Assembly (NCBI GenBank): GCA_027038385.1
Contig: JALVXE010000019.1
Span: forward strand, 1 to 18,274
Length of the DNA stretch: 18,274 nucleotides
Reading direction: 5' to 3'
From: Thermotogaceae bacterium
Lineage (GTDB): Bacteria > Thermotogota > Thermotogae > Thermotogales > Thermotogaceae
Position numbers and translations under genes: made by a program. This document shows positions 8,139 through 14,894 of the stretch, piece by piece. The notes beneath the pieces were generated by a model, which saw nothing but the letters and a program-made list of their open reading frames with translations, did no database searches and had not been told where the DNA came from. Within the stretch, counting starts at the first letter, position 1, and each line of letters starts with the position of its first letter.

Positions 8139-9235
8139 AGAAGAATAGTTTGACCCTCTTCCGTTTTGAAGAAATTCCTCTTTCCCCTGCTTTCCACCAG
8201 CTCGAGATCTCCAAAGATTGGATGACTGGTGGGGATTTTATCCTCTCTTAGCCCCTTCTCGTACTCCATGGCCCAATTCCGGATCTCTTCTCTGTTTACA
8301 ATTCTTTCCAACCCGCTCGATTTCTCTAGAGACTTTATGTAATCCCCATCCTGAACCTCTGAAGCCAGATCTTTGAAATCTTCGGAATAACCAAAGAGAT
8401 TGCCGACGATCGAGGCTATTGTGTCTGTATCGGTTCCTTTTTCATTTGCCGCTTTGAAAACAGCATCTCTTGGGTCCGATTTCAAATAAAGGTAGACCGC
8501 GCACAGAGAGACCCCTCTCCCAGAACCCGGGTGATCTTTCTCACCAACAAGCTCGCAGTATTCACCATATTCCGATACTTCATTCACAAGTTCGAAAAAT
8601 CTCTTGAGCTTTTCAACCTCATTCTGAAAGCCTTTCAGAAAATCGGTCTTTCTCTCCTTGAGCCATTTGGACATCTCACCTGGCTCGCTTAAAAAGTTCA
8701 CAACGATATTGGAGAGCTTCTCAAACTTGTCGTATATGGACTTGAAGTCTCTTTCAGATTTAGAAGCTGCCGCAACTAAATACGCACCTGCGAACGCCAT
8801 GGGATGGCCGTGGGTTATCATTATGTTTTTGAAGATGTCCACAGCCATATTTTCATCATCTTTCACTTTCTCAGTGATTGGGTGAATCCTCATGACCCCG
8901 CCACTCCCACCGGCCTCTTCATATCCCATGTAGAAGTTTCCACGCCACTGGATTCTTACGGAAAATAAGTTCATCGCAGCCTTCTTTGTGGATCTTCCGG
9001 CACCTCTTTGGTAGTAAACCCACATAGGAAGCTCTACGTAAGCGAAATACTCTGGATGAAATCTGCCGTTCCAGATAGACCTTGCCGTTGCAAGGGTGAG
9101 CTGCGTGTCATCTGAGTATTCACCCTTCTTGACGATCTCACCTTTTAATCTCCAATCCACGAACCCTTCAATTTTCTCAACAGCTCCGGACTCGACTGGA
9201 AAACCAAGGGCATCTCCAACCGCACCGAGTATCAA
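8135..9235 (-). CDS. ADP-ribosylglycohydrolase family protein (DraG/ARH-like)
   Basis: Predicted Mg-dependent hydrolase that removes ADP-ribose from a modified protein, nucleic acid or small molecule. The 366-residue product carries the full metal-site set: GDALGFPVE near the N-terminus, SDDT at 41-44, a central GGSGGVMRI segment and TDTDT at 268-272. The open frame continues upstream through three tRNA genes, but that part is not coding. The TTG start at 9235 sits 7 bases after a perfect GGAGGTGATC; GTG three codons earlier lies inside that site. Only 17 bases separate the start from the tRNA terminator, leaving no room for a promoter of its own, so expression may rely on read-through from the tRNA unit. 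The target is unknown. Confidence 0.92.
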   Translation of the reverse strand: MILGAVGDALGFPVESGAVEKIEGFVDWRLKGEIVKKGEYSDDTQLTLATARSIWNGRFHPEYFAYVELPMWVYYQRGAGRSTKKAAMNLFSVRIQWRGNFYMGYEEAGGSGGVMRIHPITEKVKDDENMAVDIFKNIMITHGHPMAFAGAYLVAAASKSERDFKSIYDKFEKLSNIVVNFLSEPGEMSKWLKERKTDFLKGFQNEVEKLKRFFELVNEVSEYGEYCELVGEKDHPGSGRGVSLCAVYLYLKSDPRDAVFKAANEKGTDTDTIASIVGNLFGYSEDFKDLASEVQDGDYIKSLEKSSGLERIVNREEIRNWAMEYEKGLREDKIPTSHPIFGDLELVESRGKRNFFKTEEGQTILL

Positions 9236-9252
9236 AAGGATCACCTCCGAAC

Positions 9253-9280
9253 AAAAAGGCGGCTCTGATCGAGCCGCCTT
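9253..9280 (-). terminator. Rho-independent terminator of the tRNA cluster
   Basis: A perfect 10-bp inverted repeat, AAGGCGGCTC and GAGCCGCCTT (minus strand 9280-9271 and 9265-9256), has a 5-base loop and a T5 tract at 9257-9253. It lies 2 bases downstream of the tRNA-Gly CCA and just ahead of the ADP-ribosylglycohydrolase ribosome binding site. Confidence 0.9.
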
Positions 9281-9282
9281 GA

Positions 9283-9357
9283 TGGAGCGGGCAACGGGAT
9301 TCGAACCCGCGACCTCCTGCTTGGCAAGCAGGCGCTCTACCGCTGAGCTATGCCCGC
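9283..9357 (-). tRNA. tRNA-Gly (GCC)
   Basis: 75 bases including an encoded CCA. The acceptor stem is GCGGGCA with TGCCCGC and the discriminator is U. The anticodon arm is CCTGC-TTGCCAA-GCAGG with anticodon GCC; the T loop is TTCGAAT. It is the last gene of the Lys-Leu-Gly unit and is separated from tRNA-Leu by 6 bases. Confidence 0.97.
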
Positions 9358-9363
9358 ATACCT

Positions 9364-9451
9364 TGGTGCGAGAGGTGGGACTCGAACCCACACGGGCTAC
9401 TCGCCCATCGGATTCTAAGTCCGACGCGTCTGCCAGTTCCGCCACTCTCGC
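9364..9451 (-). tRNA. tRNA-Leu (TAG)
   Basis: 88 bases with a long variable arm and an encoded CCA. The acceptor stem is GCGAGAG with CTCTCGC and the discriminator is A. The anticodon arm is TCGGA-CTTAGAA-TCCGA with anticodon TAG, reading CUN codons. Its first base follows the CCA of tRNA-Lys with no spacer. Confidence 0.97.
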
Positions 9452-9527
9452 TGGTGACCCGGGCGGGATTCGAACCCGCGGCCCCCTGATTAAAAGTCAG
9501 GTGCTCTACCTGCTGAGCTACCGGGTC
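9452..9527 (-). tRNA. tRNA-Lys (TTT)
   Basis: 76 bases with an encoded CCA. The acceptor stem is GACCCGG with CCGGGTC and the discriminator is A. The anticodon arm is CCTGA-CTTTTAA-TCAGG with anticodon TTT. It is the first gene of the Lys-Leu-Gly transcript, only about 5 bases after the predicted start site. Confidence 0.97.
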
Positions 9528-9538
9528 GCCGCTTGCGT

Positions 9539-9566
9539 ATTATACCACATTCAAAGACTCTGTCCA
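9539..9566 (-). promoter_or_regulatory. Strong promoter of the tRNA Lys-Leu-Gly unit
   Basis: On the minus strand, -35 TGGACA (9566-9561), a 16-base spacer and -10 TATAAT (9544-9539) are present, with TGTGG directly upstream of the -10 (extended TGn). It fits inside the 41-base gap between tRNA-Ser and tRNA-Lys, so the two tRNA segments can be transcribed separately. Confidence 0.8.
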
Positions 9567-9568
9567 CT

Positions 9569-9656
9569 TGGCGGAGGCGGTGGGACTCGAACCCACAAGG
9601 GCACTGGGCCCACCGGTTTTCGAGACCGGCTCCTTAGCCAATTCGGACACGCCTCC
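9569..9656 (-). tRNA. tRNA-Ser (CGA)
   Basis: 88 bases with a long variable arm and an encoded CCA. The acceptor stem is GGAGGCG with CGCCTCC and the discriminator is G, as expected for serine tRNAs. The anticodon arm is CCGGT-CTCGAAA-ACCGG with anticodon CGA, reading UCG. Confidence 0.97.
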
Positions 9657-9667
9657 GACCGGGCGTT

Positions 9668-9696
9668 ATTAGGCCATAGGGGAAATGGGATTTCAA
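9668..9696 (-). promoter_or_regulatory. Promoter of tRNA-Ser
   Basis: On the minus strand, -35 TTGAAA (9696-9691), a 17-base spacer and -10 CCTAAT (9673-9668) are preceded by TATGG, a TGn extended -10. The tRNA begins 11 bases after the -10. The -35 hexamer occupies the same bases as the expected -35 position of the rightward riboswitch promoter. Confidence 0.6.
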
Positions 9697-9710
9697 GCTT
9701 CAGTGATGTG

Positions 9711-9719
9711 TGGTAAAAT
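9711..9719 (+). promoter_or_regulatory. Promoter of the riboswitch and MutS-like operon
   Basis: The plus strand reads TGGTAAAAT (TG 9711-9712, -10 at 9714-9719) inside TGTGGTAAAAT, the extended -10 that recurs here. The -35 position, 17 bases upstream, holds only TTTCAA (9691-9696). Transcription should start near 9726, about 11 bases before the aptamer. Confidence 0.6.
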
Positions 9720-9736
9720 TCTTACAAACTATATAT

Positions 9737-9786
9737 GGGCGATGAGGCTCGCCCGAAACGCCCGAAAAGGGCTGATGGCCTCTACC
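9737..9786 (+). promoter_or_regulatory. Fluoride riboswitch (crcB motif) aptamer
   Basis: The leader folds as the fluoride aptamer. P1 is GGGCG (9737-9741) with CGCCC (9750-9754). P3 is GCCC (9760-9763) with GGGC (9769-9772), closing a GAAAA loop. The pseudoknot pairs GAGGCT (9744-9749) in the P1 loop with GGCCTC (9777-9782). From memory it is almost identical to the crystallised Thermotoga petrophila fluoride aptamer: it shares GGGCGATGAGGC, AAAAGGGCTGATGGCCTCTA and the same spacing, with small changes that keep pairing (T-G at the end of the pseudoknot). The 3' pseudoknot strand is also part of the 5' arm of the following terminator, so fluoride binding should block termination and switch the operon on. 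The regulated genes are MutS-like ATPases, not a fluoride exporter. Confidence 0.93.
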
Positions 9787-9810
9787 TGAGCGGTAGGGGT
9801 TTCGTTTTTT
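9779..9810 (+). terminator. Riboswitch-controlled terminator (expression platform)
   Basis: CCTCTACC (9779-9786) pairs with GGTAGGGG (9792-9799), including one G-U pair, around loop TGAGC, followed by TTTCGTTTTTT. Bases 9779-9782 are needed both for this stem and for the aptamer pseudoknot, making the two folds mutually exclusive. The ribosome binding site GGGAGG (9813-9818) lies just beyond, so control is at transcription. Confidence 0.9.
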
Positions 9811-9825
9811 CAGGGAGGGATATTT

Positions 9826-11346
9826 GTGAATTGTCCGAGCATACTCTACGAAAAAGAGGAATCTCCTCAGGAAGCCTCGTCTGAGTCCCTTCACGATCTA
9901 AGACTTGATAGGGTCTTCGATAGAATTATCGCCTCTCGTGAGAGGCACAACTTAAAACCCTTCTTCCTATCTCCACTCAAAAGTGGAAGCGAAATAAACT
10001 TCAGGCAAGACGTAGCGAAAGACATAGAAAAGGAAGAGATCTTCGGATTCCTAAAAGACTTCTCAAAGAGAATGGAGAGAGTGGATAGGTTGAATAGGAT
10101 GATAGAAAAACTGGATTACGAGTACAACAAAAAAGGTTGGATACTTGAAAACGCGATCCTGTATTCGGAATCTGTTGAAAACCTTCTGAACGATCTCGAG
10201 AATTCAAACATCGAGTCCGAAGGTCTGAGAAATTTCAGAGACTTTCTCAGAGGACACGTCAACTCCGAGGAATTCCGATCACTCGTAAGGGAATCGAAAG
10301 AGGTGAAAAAATCTCTATCTGAGATAAGGTATTCTCTTGTGATAGAACCTGGGAAGTTCAGCGTTAAGAAGTTCGAAGGTGAGGAAAATTACGCCCCAAC
10401 CGTTGAGGAGGTCTTTTCAAAGTTCAAGGACTCTGAATGTAATCAGTACGAGTTTGAGATAACCGAGAGCCATGGAATGAACCACATCGAAGCGGCTATT
10501 CTAGATTTCGTTGTAAAGCTCTATCCAGAGCCTTTCGAGAAGCTTGACGAATTCATCAAAAAACATGATAACTTTTTGAACAGATGCGTTCTGAAGTTCG
10601 AAAGAGAACTTCAATTTTATCTATCCTATTTCGAATTCATCGTCCCTCTCAGAGACAGCGGATTTCCATTTTGCTATCCCAAGGTCAGCGAAATTGATAA
10701 GAACACCTACGCGAACGACATGTTCGACATCGCACTCGCCATGAATCTCGGGAAGAGGGAAAAAGTCGTTACAAACAGCTTCTATTTAAATGACCCAGAG
10801 AGAATCATAATAGTCACCGGGCCGAACCAGGGTGGAAAAACTACGTTCGCGAGAACTTTTGGGCAGCTGCACTATCTGGCAAGCCTTGGGCTTCCAATAC
10901 CGGCCTCGAGTGCGAAACTCTTGATACCCGATGAGATATTCACGCACTTTGAAAGGCAGGAAGAGCTACAAAGCCTCCGTAGCAAATTGGAAGACGATCT
11001 AGTAAGGGCCAAAGACATCGTCGAAAAAGCCACTGAGAGAAGTGTGGTAGTCATGAACGAAGTGTTCTCCTCAGCAGCGCTCTTAGACATGATAGAGTTG
11101 AGTAAAAAGATATTGGACAAGATACTGAAAAAAGATTGTATAGGAGTTTGGGTCACGTTCGCAGATGAATTGACGAGATACAGCGATAAGATAGTCAGCA
11201 TGGTTGCACAGGTGGATCCGGTGGATCCATCTGTGAGAACTTTCAAGATCATCAGGAAACCATCGAACGGTCTGGCATATGCTGTATCCATAGCCGAGAA
11301 GTACAACCTAACCTATGAGAAGATAAAAGAGCGGGTGATACGATGA
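9826..11346 (+). CDS. MutS-like ATPase 1, fluoride-riboswitch controlled
   Basis: A 506-residue protein of the MutS family restricted to the lever/core part and the C-terminal ATPase. There is no N-terminal mismatch-recognition domain with an FxE motif, and no Smr nuclease domain. Near the N-terminus it has DLRLDRVFD (24-32) and SPL..FRQD (49-62), shared with the next gene. Walker A is TGPNQGGKTT (331-340). Walker B ends in MNEVFSS with Asn411 where MutS has Asp, followed by Glu412. The H-loop region reads VTFADEL, with Phe where MutS has His. A middle region rich in Glu, Lys and Leu (about 55-200) looks helical. The start GTG 9826 follows GGGAGG by 7 bases. The role is unknown; the leader implies expression when fluoride is high. 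Confidence 0.9.
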   Translation: MNCPSILYEKEESPQEASSESLHDLRLDRVFDRIIASRERHNLKPFFLSPLKSGSEINFRQDVAKDIEKEEIFGFLKDFSKRMERVDRLNRMIEKLDYEYNKKGWILENAILYSESVENLLNDLENSNIESEGLRNFRDFLRGHVNSEEFRSLVRESKEVKKSLSEIRYSLVIEPGKFSVKKFEGEENYAPTVEEVFSKFKDSECNQYEFEITESHGMNHIEAAILDFVVKLYPEPFEKLDEFIKKHDNFLNRCVLKFERELQFYLSYFEFIVPLRDSGFPFCYPKVSEIDKNTYANDMFDIALAMNLGKREKVVTNSFYLNDPERIIIVTGPNQGGKTTFARTFGQLHYLASLGLPIPASSAKLLIPDEIFTHFERQEELQSLRSKLEDDLVRAKDIVEKATERSVVVMNEVFSSAALLDMIELSKKILDKILKKDCIGVWVTFADELTRYSDKIVSMVAQVDPVDPSVRTFKIIRKPSNGLAYAVSIAEKYNLTYEKIKERVIR

Positions 11347-12860
11347 AAGTTCTTCTCATGTACAGGGACAAGGATTTTACGAAAAGCCCTATTCCAGAAA
11401 ATTCGGAGGATCTCATAAACGACCTTGGACTCGATGTGATCTTCGAGCACATGTCCAAAGGTGACCAGTACATACTCGAAATATCGAAAGAAGTTCTTTT
11501 GAATCCCCTGACAGACAAAGATGCCGTAGCTTATCGGCAGGAGATACTGAAAGACGCGCTCAAGAATCCAGAGATAGTTAGAAACCTTTACAAAATGACC
11601 ATAGAAGTGGAGGAGAGCAAAAGGGAAAAGTGGTGGGGAATATTCGGATGGAAAACTCCAGCGAATGTACTAAGCGGGGCTAGAAGGACTTTGGAAGCTC
11701 TCCTGGAATTTCTGAAAAGACTCAGAAGGGTGTCTGACGAAAGCTCAGAGAAGTTTCACTCGGAAGGATTCAGTAACTTCTTCAAGATGATAAAGAGGGA
11801 GCTGAGCGATGAGTACCTCAGAAAAGTTGAGGATATGGTGGAGAAGCTCAAGTTCCAAAGGGGAGTTTTGCTAAAAGTCTCAATAGGGGAAGGAAATGAA
11901 GGGAGAGATTACACACTGATAAAACCGTTGGAAAAGAAATGGTTCCAGAAGATTTTCAACAAGCAGAAGGTTTACTCGTACAGGTTGAACCCAAGGGATG
12001 AAGCTGGAGCCCAGGCCCTCGATGAGTTGAGAAACAGGGGGATAAGCGAAGTGACGAGCGTAGTGGCGTGTGCTGCAGATCACATAGAAGGTTTCTTTAA
12101 AAAGCTCAGAAGAGAAATCGCGTTCTACGTGGCATCGATCAACTTATACGAAAGTCTGAAAGATCTCGGAATCCCCGTTACATTCCCTCTGGTATCAGAG
12201 GAAAGGAAGGTATCGTTTGAAAACCTGGTCAACATAAGTTTGGCTTTGACAAATGGGGGAAAAGTCGTCGGAAACAGTTTGAAGGAGAAAGGGAAAGAAT
12301 TGTTTATAATAACTGGAGCCAACAGGGGTGGGAAGACGACTTTCTTGAGGAGTTTTGGACAAGCGGTCTTGATGATGCAAGCTGGAATGTACACAACAGC
12401 AAGACATTTCAGTTCCAACCTCTACAGTGGCGTGTTCACGCACTTCAGAAGGGAAGAGGACGAGAGCATGAGGATGGGAAAGTTCGAGGAAGAGCTTTCG
12501 AGAATGAGCGAGATAGTGGATCAGATAAAACCCGGAGCACTTTTGCTACTGAACGAATTCTTATCCTCAACTAATGAAAGGGAGGGATCGGAGATAGCTC
12601 ATCAGATAGTCAAGGCTCTTGTCGAGAGCGGTGTCAACGTGATGTACGTCACCCACATGTACACACTCGCCAAGAAGTTTTTCGGATTTAAAAACGTTCT
12701 CTTTTTGAGGGCTGAAAGAACCCCAGAGGGAAGAAGAACTTTCAAGATAAAGGAAGGGGAGCCTCTACCGACGAGCTTTGGGAATGATATCTACAAGAAG
12801 CTCTTTGGAGAGGGGATTGGAAGTTCAAGGGAAGAGGAAGGATGTAGAGCCCACACGTGA
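11343..12860 (+). CDS. MutS-like ATPase 2, paralogue of the preceding gene
   Basis: A 505-residue MutS-family protein with the same layout as its neighbour, and evidently its paralogue: DLGLDVIFE (27-35) and NPL..YRQE (54-67) match the first protein. Walker A is GANRGGKTT (325-333). Walker B reads LLLLNEFLSST with Asn404-Glu405. The H-loop keeps its histidine (VTHMYTL), unlike the first protein. The helical middle has several Lys/Arg-rich stretches. No mismatch-recognition or Smr domain is seen. ATG overlaps the upstream stop (ATGA 11343-11346), so the two are coupled and probably made in equal amounts, as suits a heterodimer. The C-terminus after about residue 495 is polar and looks disordered. 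No terminator is seen before the transketolase promoter. Confidence 0.9.
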   Translation: MKVLLMYRDKDFTKSPIPENSEDLINDLGLDVIFEHMSKGDQYILEISKEVLLNPLTDKDAVAYRQEILKDALKNPEIVRNLYKMTIEVEESKREKWWGIFGWKTPANVLSGARRTLEALLEFLKRLRRVSDESSEKFHSEGFSNFFKMIKRELSDEYLRKVEDMVEKLKFQRGVLLKVSIGEGNEGRDYTLIKPLEKKWFQKIFNKQKVYSYRLNPRDEAGAQALDELRNRGISEVTSVVACAADHIEGFFKKLRREIAFYVASINLYESLKDLGIPVTFPLVSEERKVSFENLVNISLALTNGGKVVGNSLKEKGKELFIITGANRGGKTTFLRSFGQAVLMMQAGMYTTARHFSSNLYSGVFTHFRREEDESMRMGKFEEELSRMSEIVDQIKPGALLLLNEFLSSTNEREGSEIAHQIVKALVESGVNVMYVTHMYTLAKKFFGFKNVLFLRAERTPEGRRTFKIKEGEPLPTSFGNDIYKKLFGEGIGSSREEEGCRAHT

Positions 12861-12900
12861 TACATCGATTTGACGAAAACTAAAAGTGTAACGTTTGAGG

Positions 12901-12906
12901 TATAAT
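12901..12906 (+). promoter_or_regulatory. Probable -10 of the transketolase promoter
   Basis: A consensus TATAAT lies 36 bases before the transketolase ATG, within TTGAGGTATAAT. The -35 is not clear: TTGACG at 12870-12875 is too far away (25-base spacer). Read-through from the MutS-like genes is also possible, because no terminator is visible in the 82-base gap. Confidence 0.5.
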
Positions 12907-12942
12907 GACCGCAGAAGATGACCATAAAAGGAGGGATCGAAG

Positions 12943-14823
12943 ATGAGATTCGAATACGATGAACTTCCAAAGGAACTGGAAGAAGAACTCAAGGAGAAGG
13001 CAAAACTCGCCAGGGCGGATATACTCAAGATGACCAACATAGCTAGATCTGGACATCCCGGTGGGTCGATGTCATCGATCGAGATATTCCTCACTGTCTA
13101 CACATTTGCGAACTTTGACCCGAAAAATCCAGACGATCCCAGCAGAGACAAATTCGTCATAAGTCATGGGCACACATCACCGGGGGTCTACTCCGCACTC
13201 ATACAGGTTGGAGCCATGAACAGAGAGGAAGTTCTCGCGTCGTTCAGACACGTCTCATCCAAATACGAAGGACATGTCACAAGAGGACTTCCCGGGATAG
13301 ACTGGACTACTGGGAACCTGGGGCAGGGACTCTCAGCAGGTCTTGGAATGGCGCTTGCAACGAGATACAACGGCAGGAATTACCATGTTTTCGTGATGAT
13401 GTCAGATGCCGAGCAGAACAAAGGGCAGGTGGCGGAAGCGAGGAGGTTGGCCGTTAAGTACAACACGGATAACCTCACCGCGGTGATAGACTACAACGAC
13501 GCTCAGATAAGCGGAAAAGCTTCAAATATAATGAAGGTGAATATAAAGGAGGAATACAAGGCCGCCGGGTGGGAAGTTTACGAAGCTGATGGGCATGACT
13601 TCAGATCTCTGTACTCCGCGATAAAACGGGCCGTTGAAGATGGAAAGCCAAGTGCTGTTCTTGCTCATACGAAGATAGGAAAAGGAATATCTTTCATGGA
13701 GGATCAGGTCAAGTATCACGGAAAACCGTTGTCCGACGAGGAATTGAAGAAGGCCCTTGAAGAGCTCGGAGTGGAGGACGATACGGAGAAGTTCAAGGAG
13801 ATGAGAAAGAAGCTTCCAGTTAAGAAACCAGACAGAGTCAAGAAAGAGTACGAGGTGAAAATAGACGCCGGCGAGCCGTTTGTATACGAGAGTGATATGG
13901 ACGGAAGGGGAGCTACTGGTAAAGCGATTTTGGACCTTGTGAAGAGGAATCCGAACTCTCCGATAGCCGCAGTCGATTGTGATCTTCTTGAATCCGTTAG
14001 GTTCAACTGGCTTGCCGAGGAATTTCCAGATAGGATAATAGAAGCTGGTGTCGCAGAGCAAAACGCTGCAACCGTCGCAGGCGCCATGTCAGCGGAAGGG
14101 GTTATAACCTTCTTCGGGGATTTCGGGGTCTTCGCTGTAGACGAGACATTCAACAATCAGAGACTCAACGCCATGAACCACACGAATCTCAAGATCATCG
14201 CAACGCACTGCGGAACGAATGTCGGTGAAGACGGGAAAACACATCACGCTCTTTTCTACCTAACGGGTGCGGCAAACTGGTTTGGATTTGAAGCGATAAT
14301 TCCATCGGACGCTAATCAAGCCGACAGGGCGGTTAGGTATGCTGCTTCAAGGTACGGAAACTTCATCATATCAGTTGGAAGATCGAAACTTCCGATAATA
14401 AGAAAAGAAGATGGGAGCGTGTTCTACGATGAAAAGTACGAAATGAACTGCAAAAAGGCCGATGTCATAAGAAATCCCAAAGGTGATAGAGTTGTTATAG
14501 GTATGGGATCGGTGATGCCATTTGCAGTAAAAGCAGCTGATGAAGTCGGAGCCGGGGCAATAGCAGTTCCCTGCCCGCTTAGTCTCGAAGTGGAAAGCTT
14601 GAGGGATCTTTTAGATGGAAAAAAGATACTGGTCGTGGAAGATCACAATTGGCTCGGGCTAGGAACAATCCTGTCCTACAAGATGATGAAAGCCGGAATA
14701 GTACCAAAGAAATTCGAGCATATTGCGATAAGAGATTTCACGGAATCTGGAAGTTGGAAAGACATCTACGAACTTCACGGGTTGAGCGAGGAGAAGATCG
14801 AAGAAGAATTAGAAAACCTGTGA
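12943..14823 (+). CDS. tkt: Transketolase
   Basis: Thiamine-diphosphate enzyme of the non-oxidative pentose phosphate pathway, transferring two-carbon units between sugar phosphates. The 626-residue length indicates a full-length, unsplit enzyme. Visible elements are ARSGHPGGS near residue 30, ISHGHTSPG, the diphosphate/metal motif with Asp155 (SDAEQNKGQ) and Asn185 (DYNDAQISG), and EAGVAEQNA with the catalytic glutamate. The usual GDG-NN motif is altered to SDA-ND, a form I recall from one transketolase subfamily; the metal-binding Asp and Asn are kept. ATG 12943 follows AAAAGGAGGG at about 8 bases. The gene has its own promoter signal upstream and a strong terminator directly after the stop, so it is probably a single-gene unit. 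Confidence 0.95.
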   Translation: MRFEYDELPKELEEELKEKAKLARADILKMTNIARSGHPGGSMSSIEIFLTVYTFANFDPKNPDDPSRDKFVISHGHTSPGVYSALIQVGAMNREEVLASFRHVSSKYEGHVTRGLPGIDWTTGNLGQGLSAGLGMALATRYNGRNYHVFVMMSDAEQNKGQVAEARRLAVKYNTDNLTAVIDYNDAQISGKASNIMKVNIKEEYKAAGWEVYEADGHDFRSLYSAIKRAVEDGKPSAVLAHTKIGKGISFMEDQVKYHGKPLSDEELKKALEELGVEDDTEKFKEMRKKLPVKKPDRVKKEYEVKIDAGEPFVYESDMDGRGATGKAILDLVKRNPNSPIAAVDCDLLESVRFNWLAEEFPDRIIEAGVAEQNAATVAGAMSAEGVITFFGDFGVFAVDETFNNQRLNAMNHTNLKIIATHCGTNVGEDGKTHHALFYLTGAANWFGFEAIIPSDANQADRAVRYAASRYGNFIISVGRSKLPIIRKEDGSVFYDEKYEMNCKKADVIRNPKGDRVVIGMGSVMPFAVKAADEVGAGAIAVPCPLSLEVESLRDLLDGKKILVVEDHNWLGLGTILSYKMMKAGIVPKKFEHIAIRDFTESGSWKDIYELHGLSEEKIEEELENL

Positions 14824-14826
14824 TCG

Positions 14827-14855
14827 AAGCCCCCAATCGGGGGCTTTTTATTTTT
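14827..14855 (+). terminator. Rho-independent terminator after transketolase
   Basis: AAGCCCCC (14827-14834) and GGGGGCTT (14839-14846) form a perfect 8-bp stem around AATC, followed by a T-rich tract (TTTATTTTT). It starts 3 bases after the transketolase stop. Confidence 0.93.
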
Positions 14856-14894
14856 GAGATTCCTCGAATTAGCTAGTCCAAATTCAAAGGCAGA

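Noticed and set aside
9236..9445. N-terminal extension of the ADP-ribosylglycohydrolase frame, 70 codons to 9445
   Set aside because: It runs through tRNA-Gly, most of tRNA-Leu and a terminator. The encoded residues are the familiar false translation of tRNA genes, and a perfect ribosome binding site supports TTG 9235.
9096..9716. Rightward 206-codon open frame over the tRNA cluster
   Set aside because: Its product (GIRTRGPL- and GFEPATS-like pieces) is the well-known antisense translation of tRNA genes and is not a real protein.
9826..12860. Canonical MutS mismatch repair or MutS2 genes
   Set aside because: At about 505 residues, with no FxE mismatch-recognition domain and no Smr domain, neither protein fits MutS (about 800) or MutS2 (about 760).
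12870..12906. TTGACG with TATAAT as a complete -35/-10 pair for transketolase
   Set aside because: The 25-base spacer is too long for a normal sigma-70-type promoter, so only the -10 is listed.
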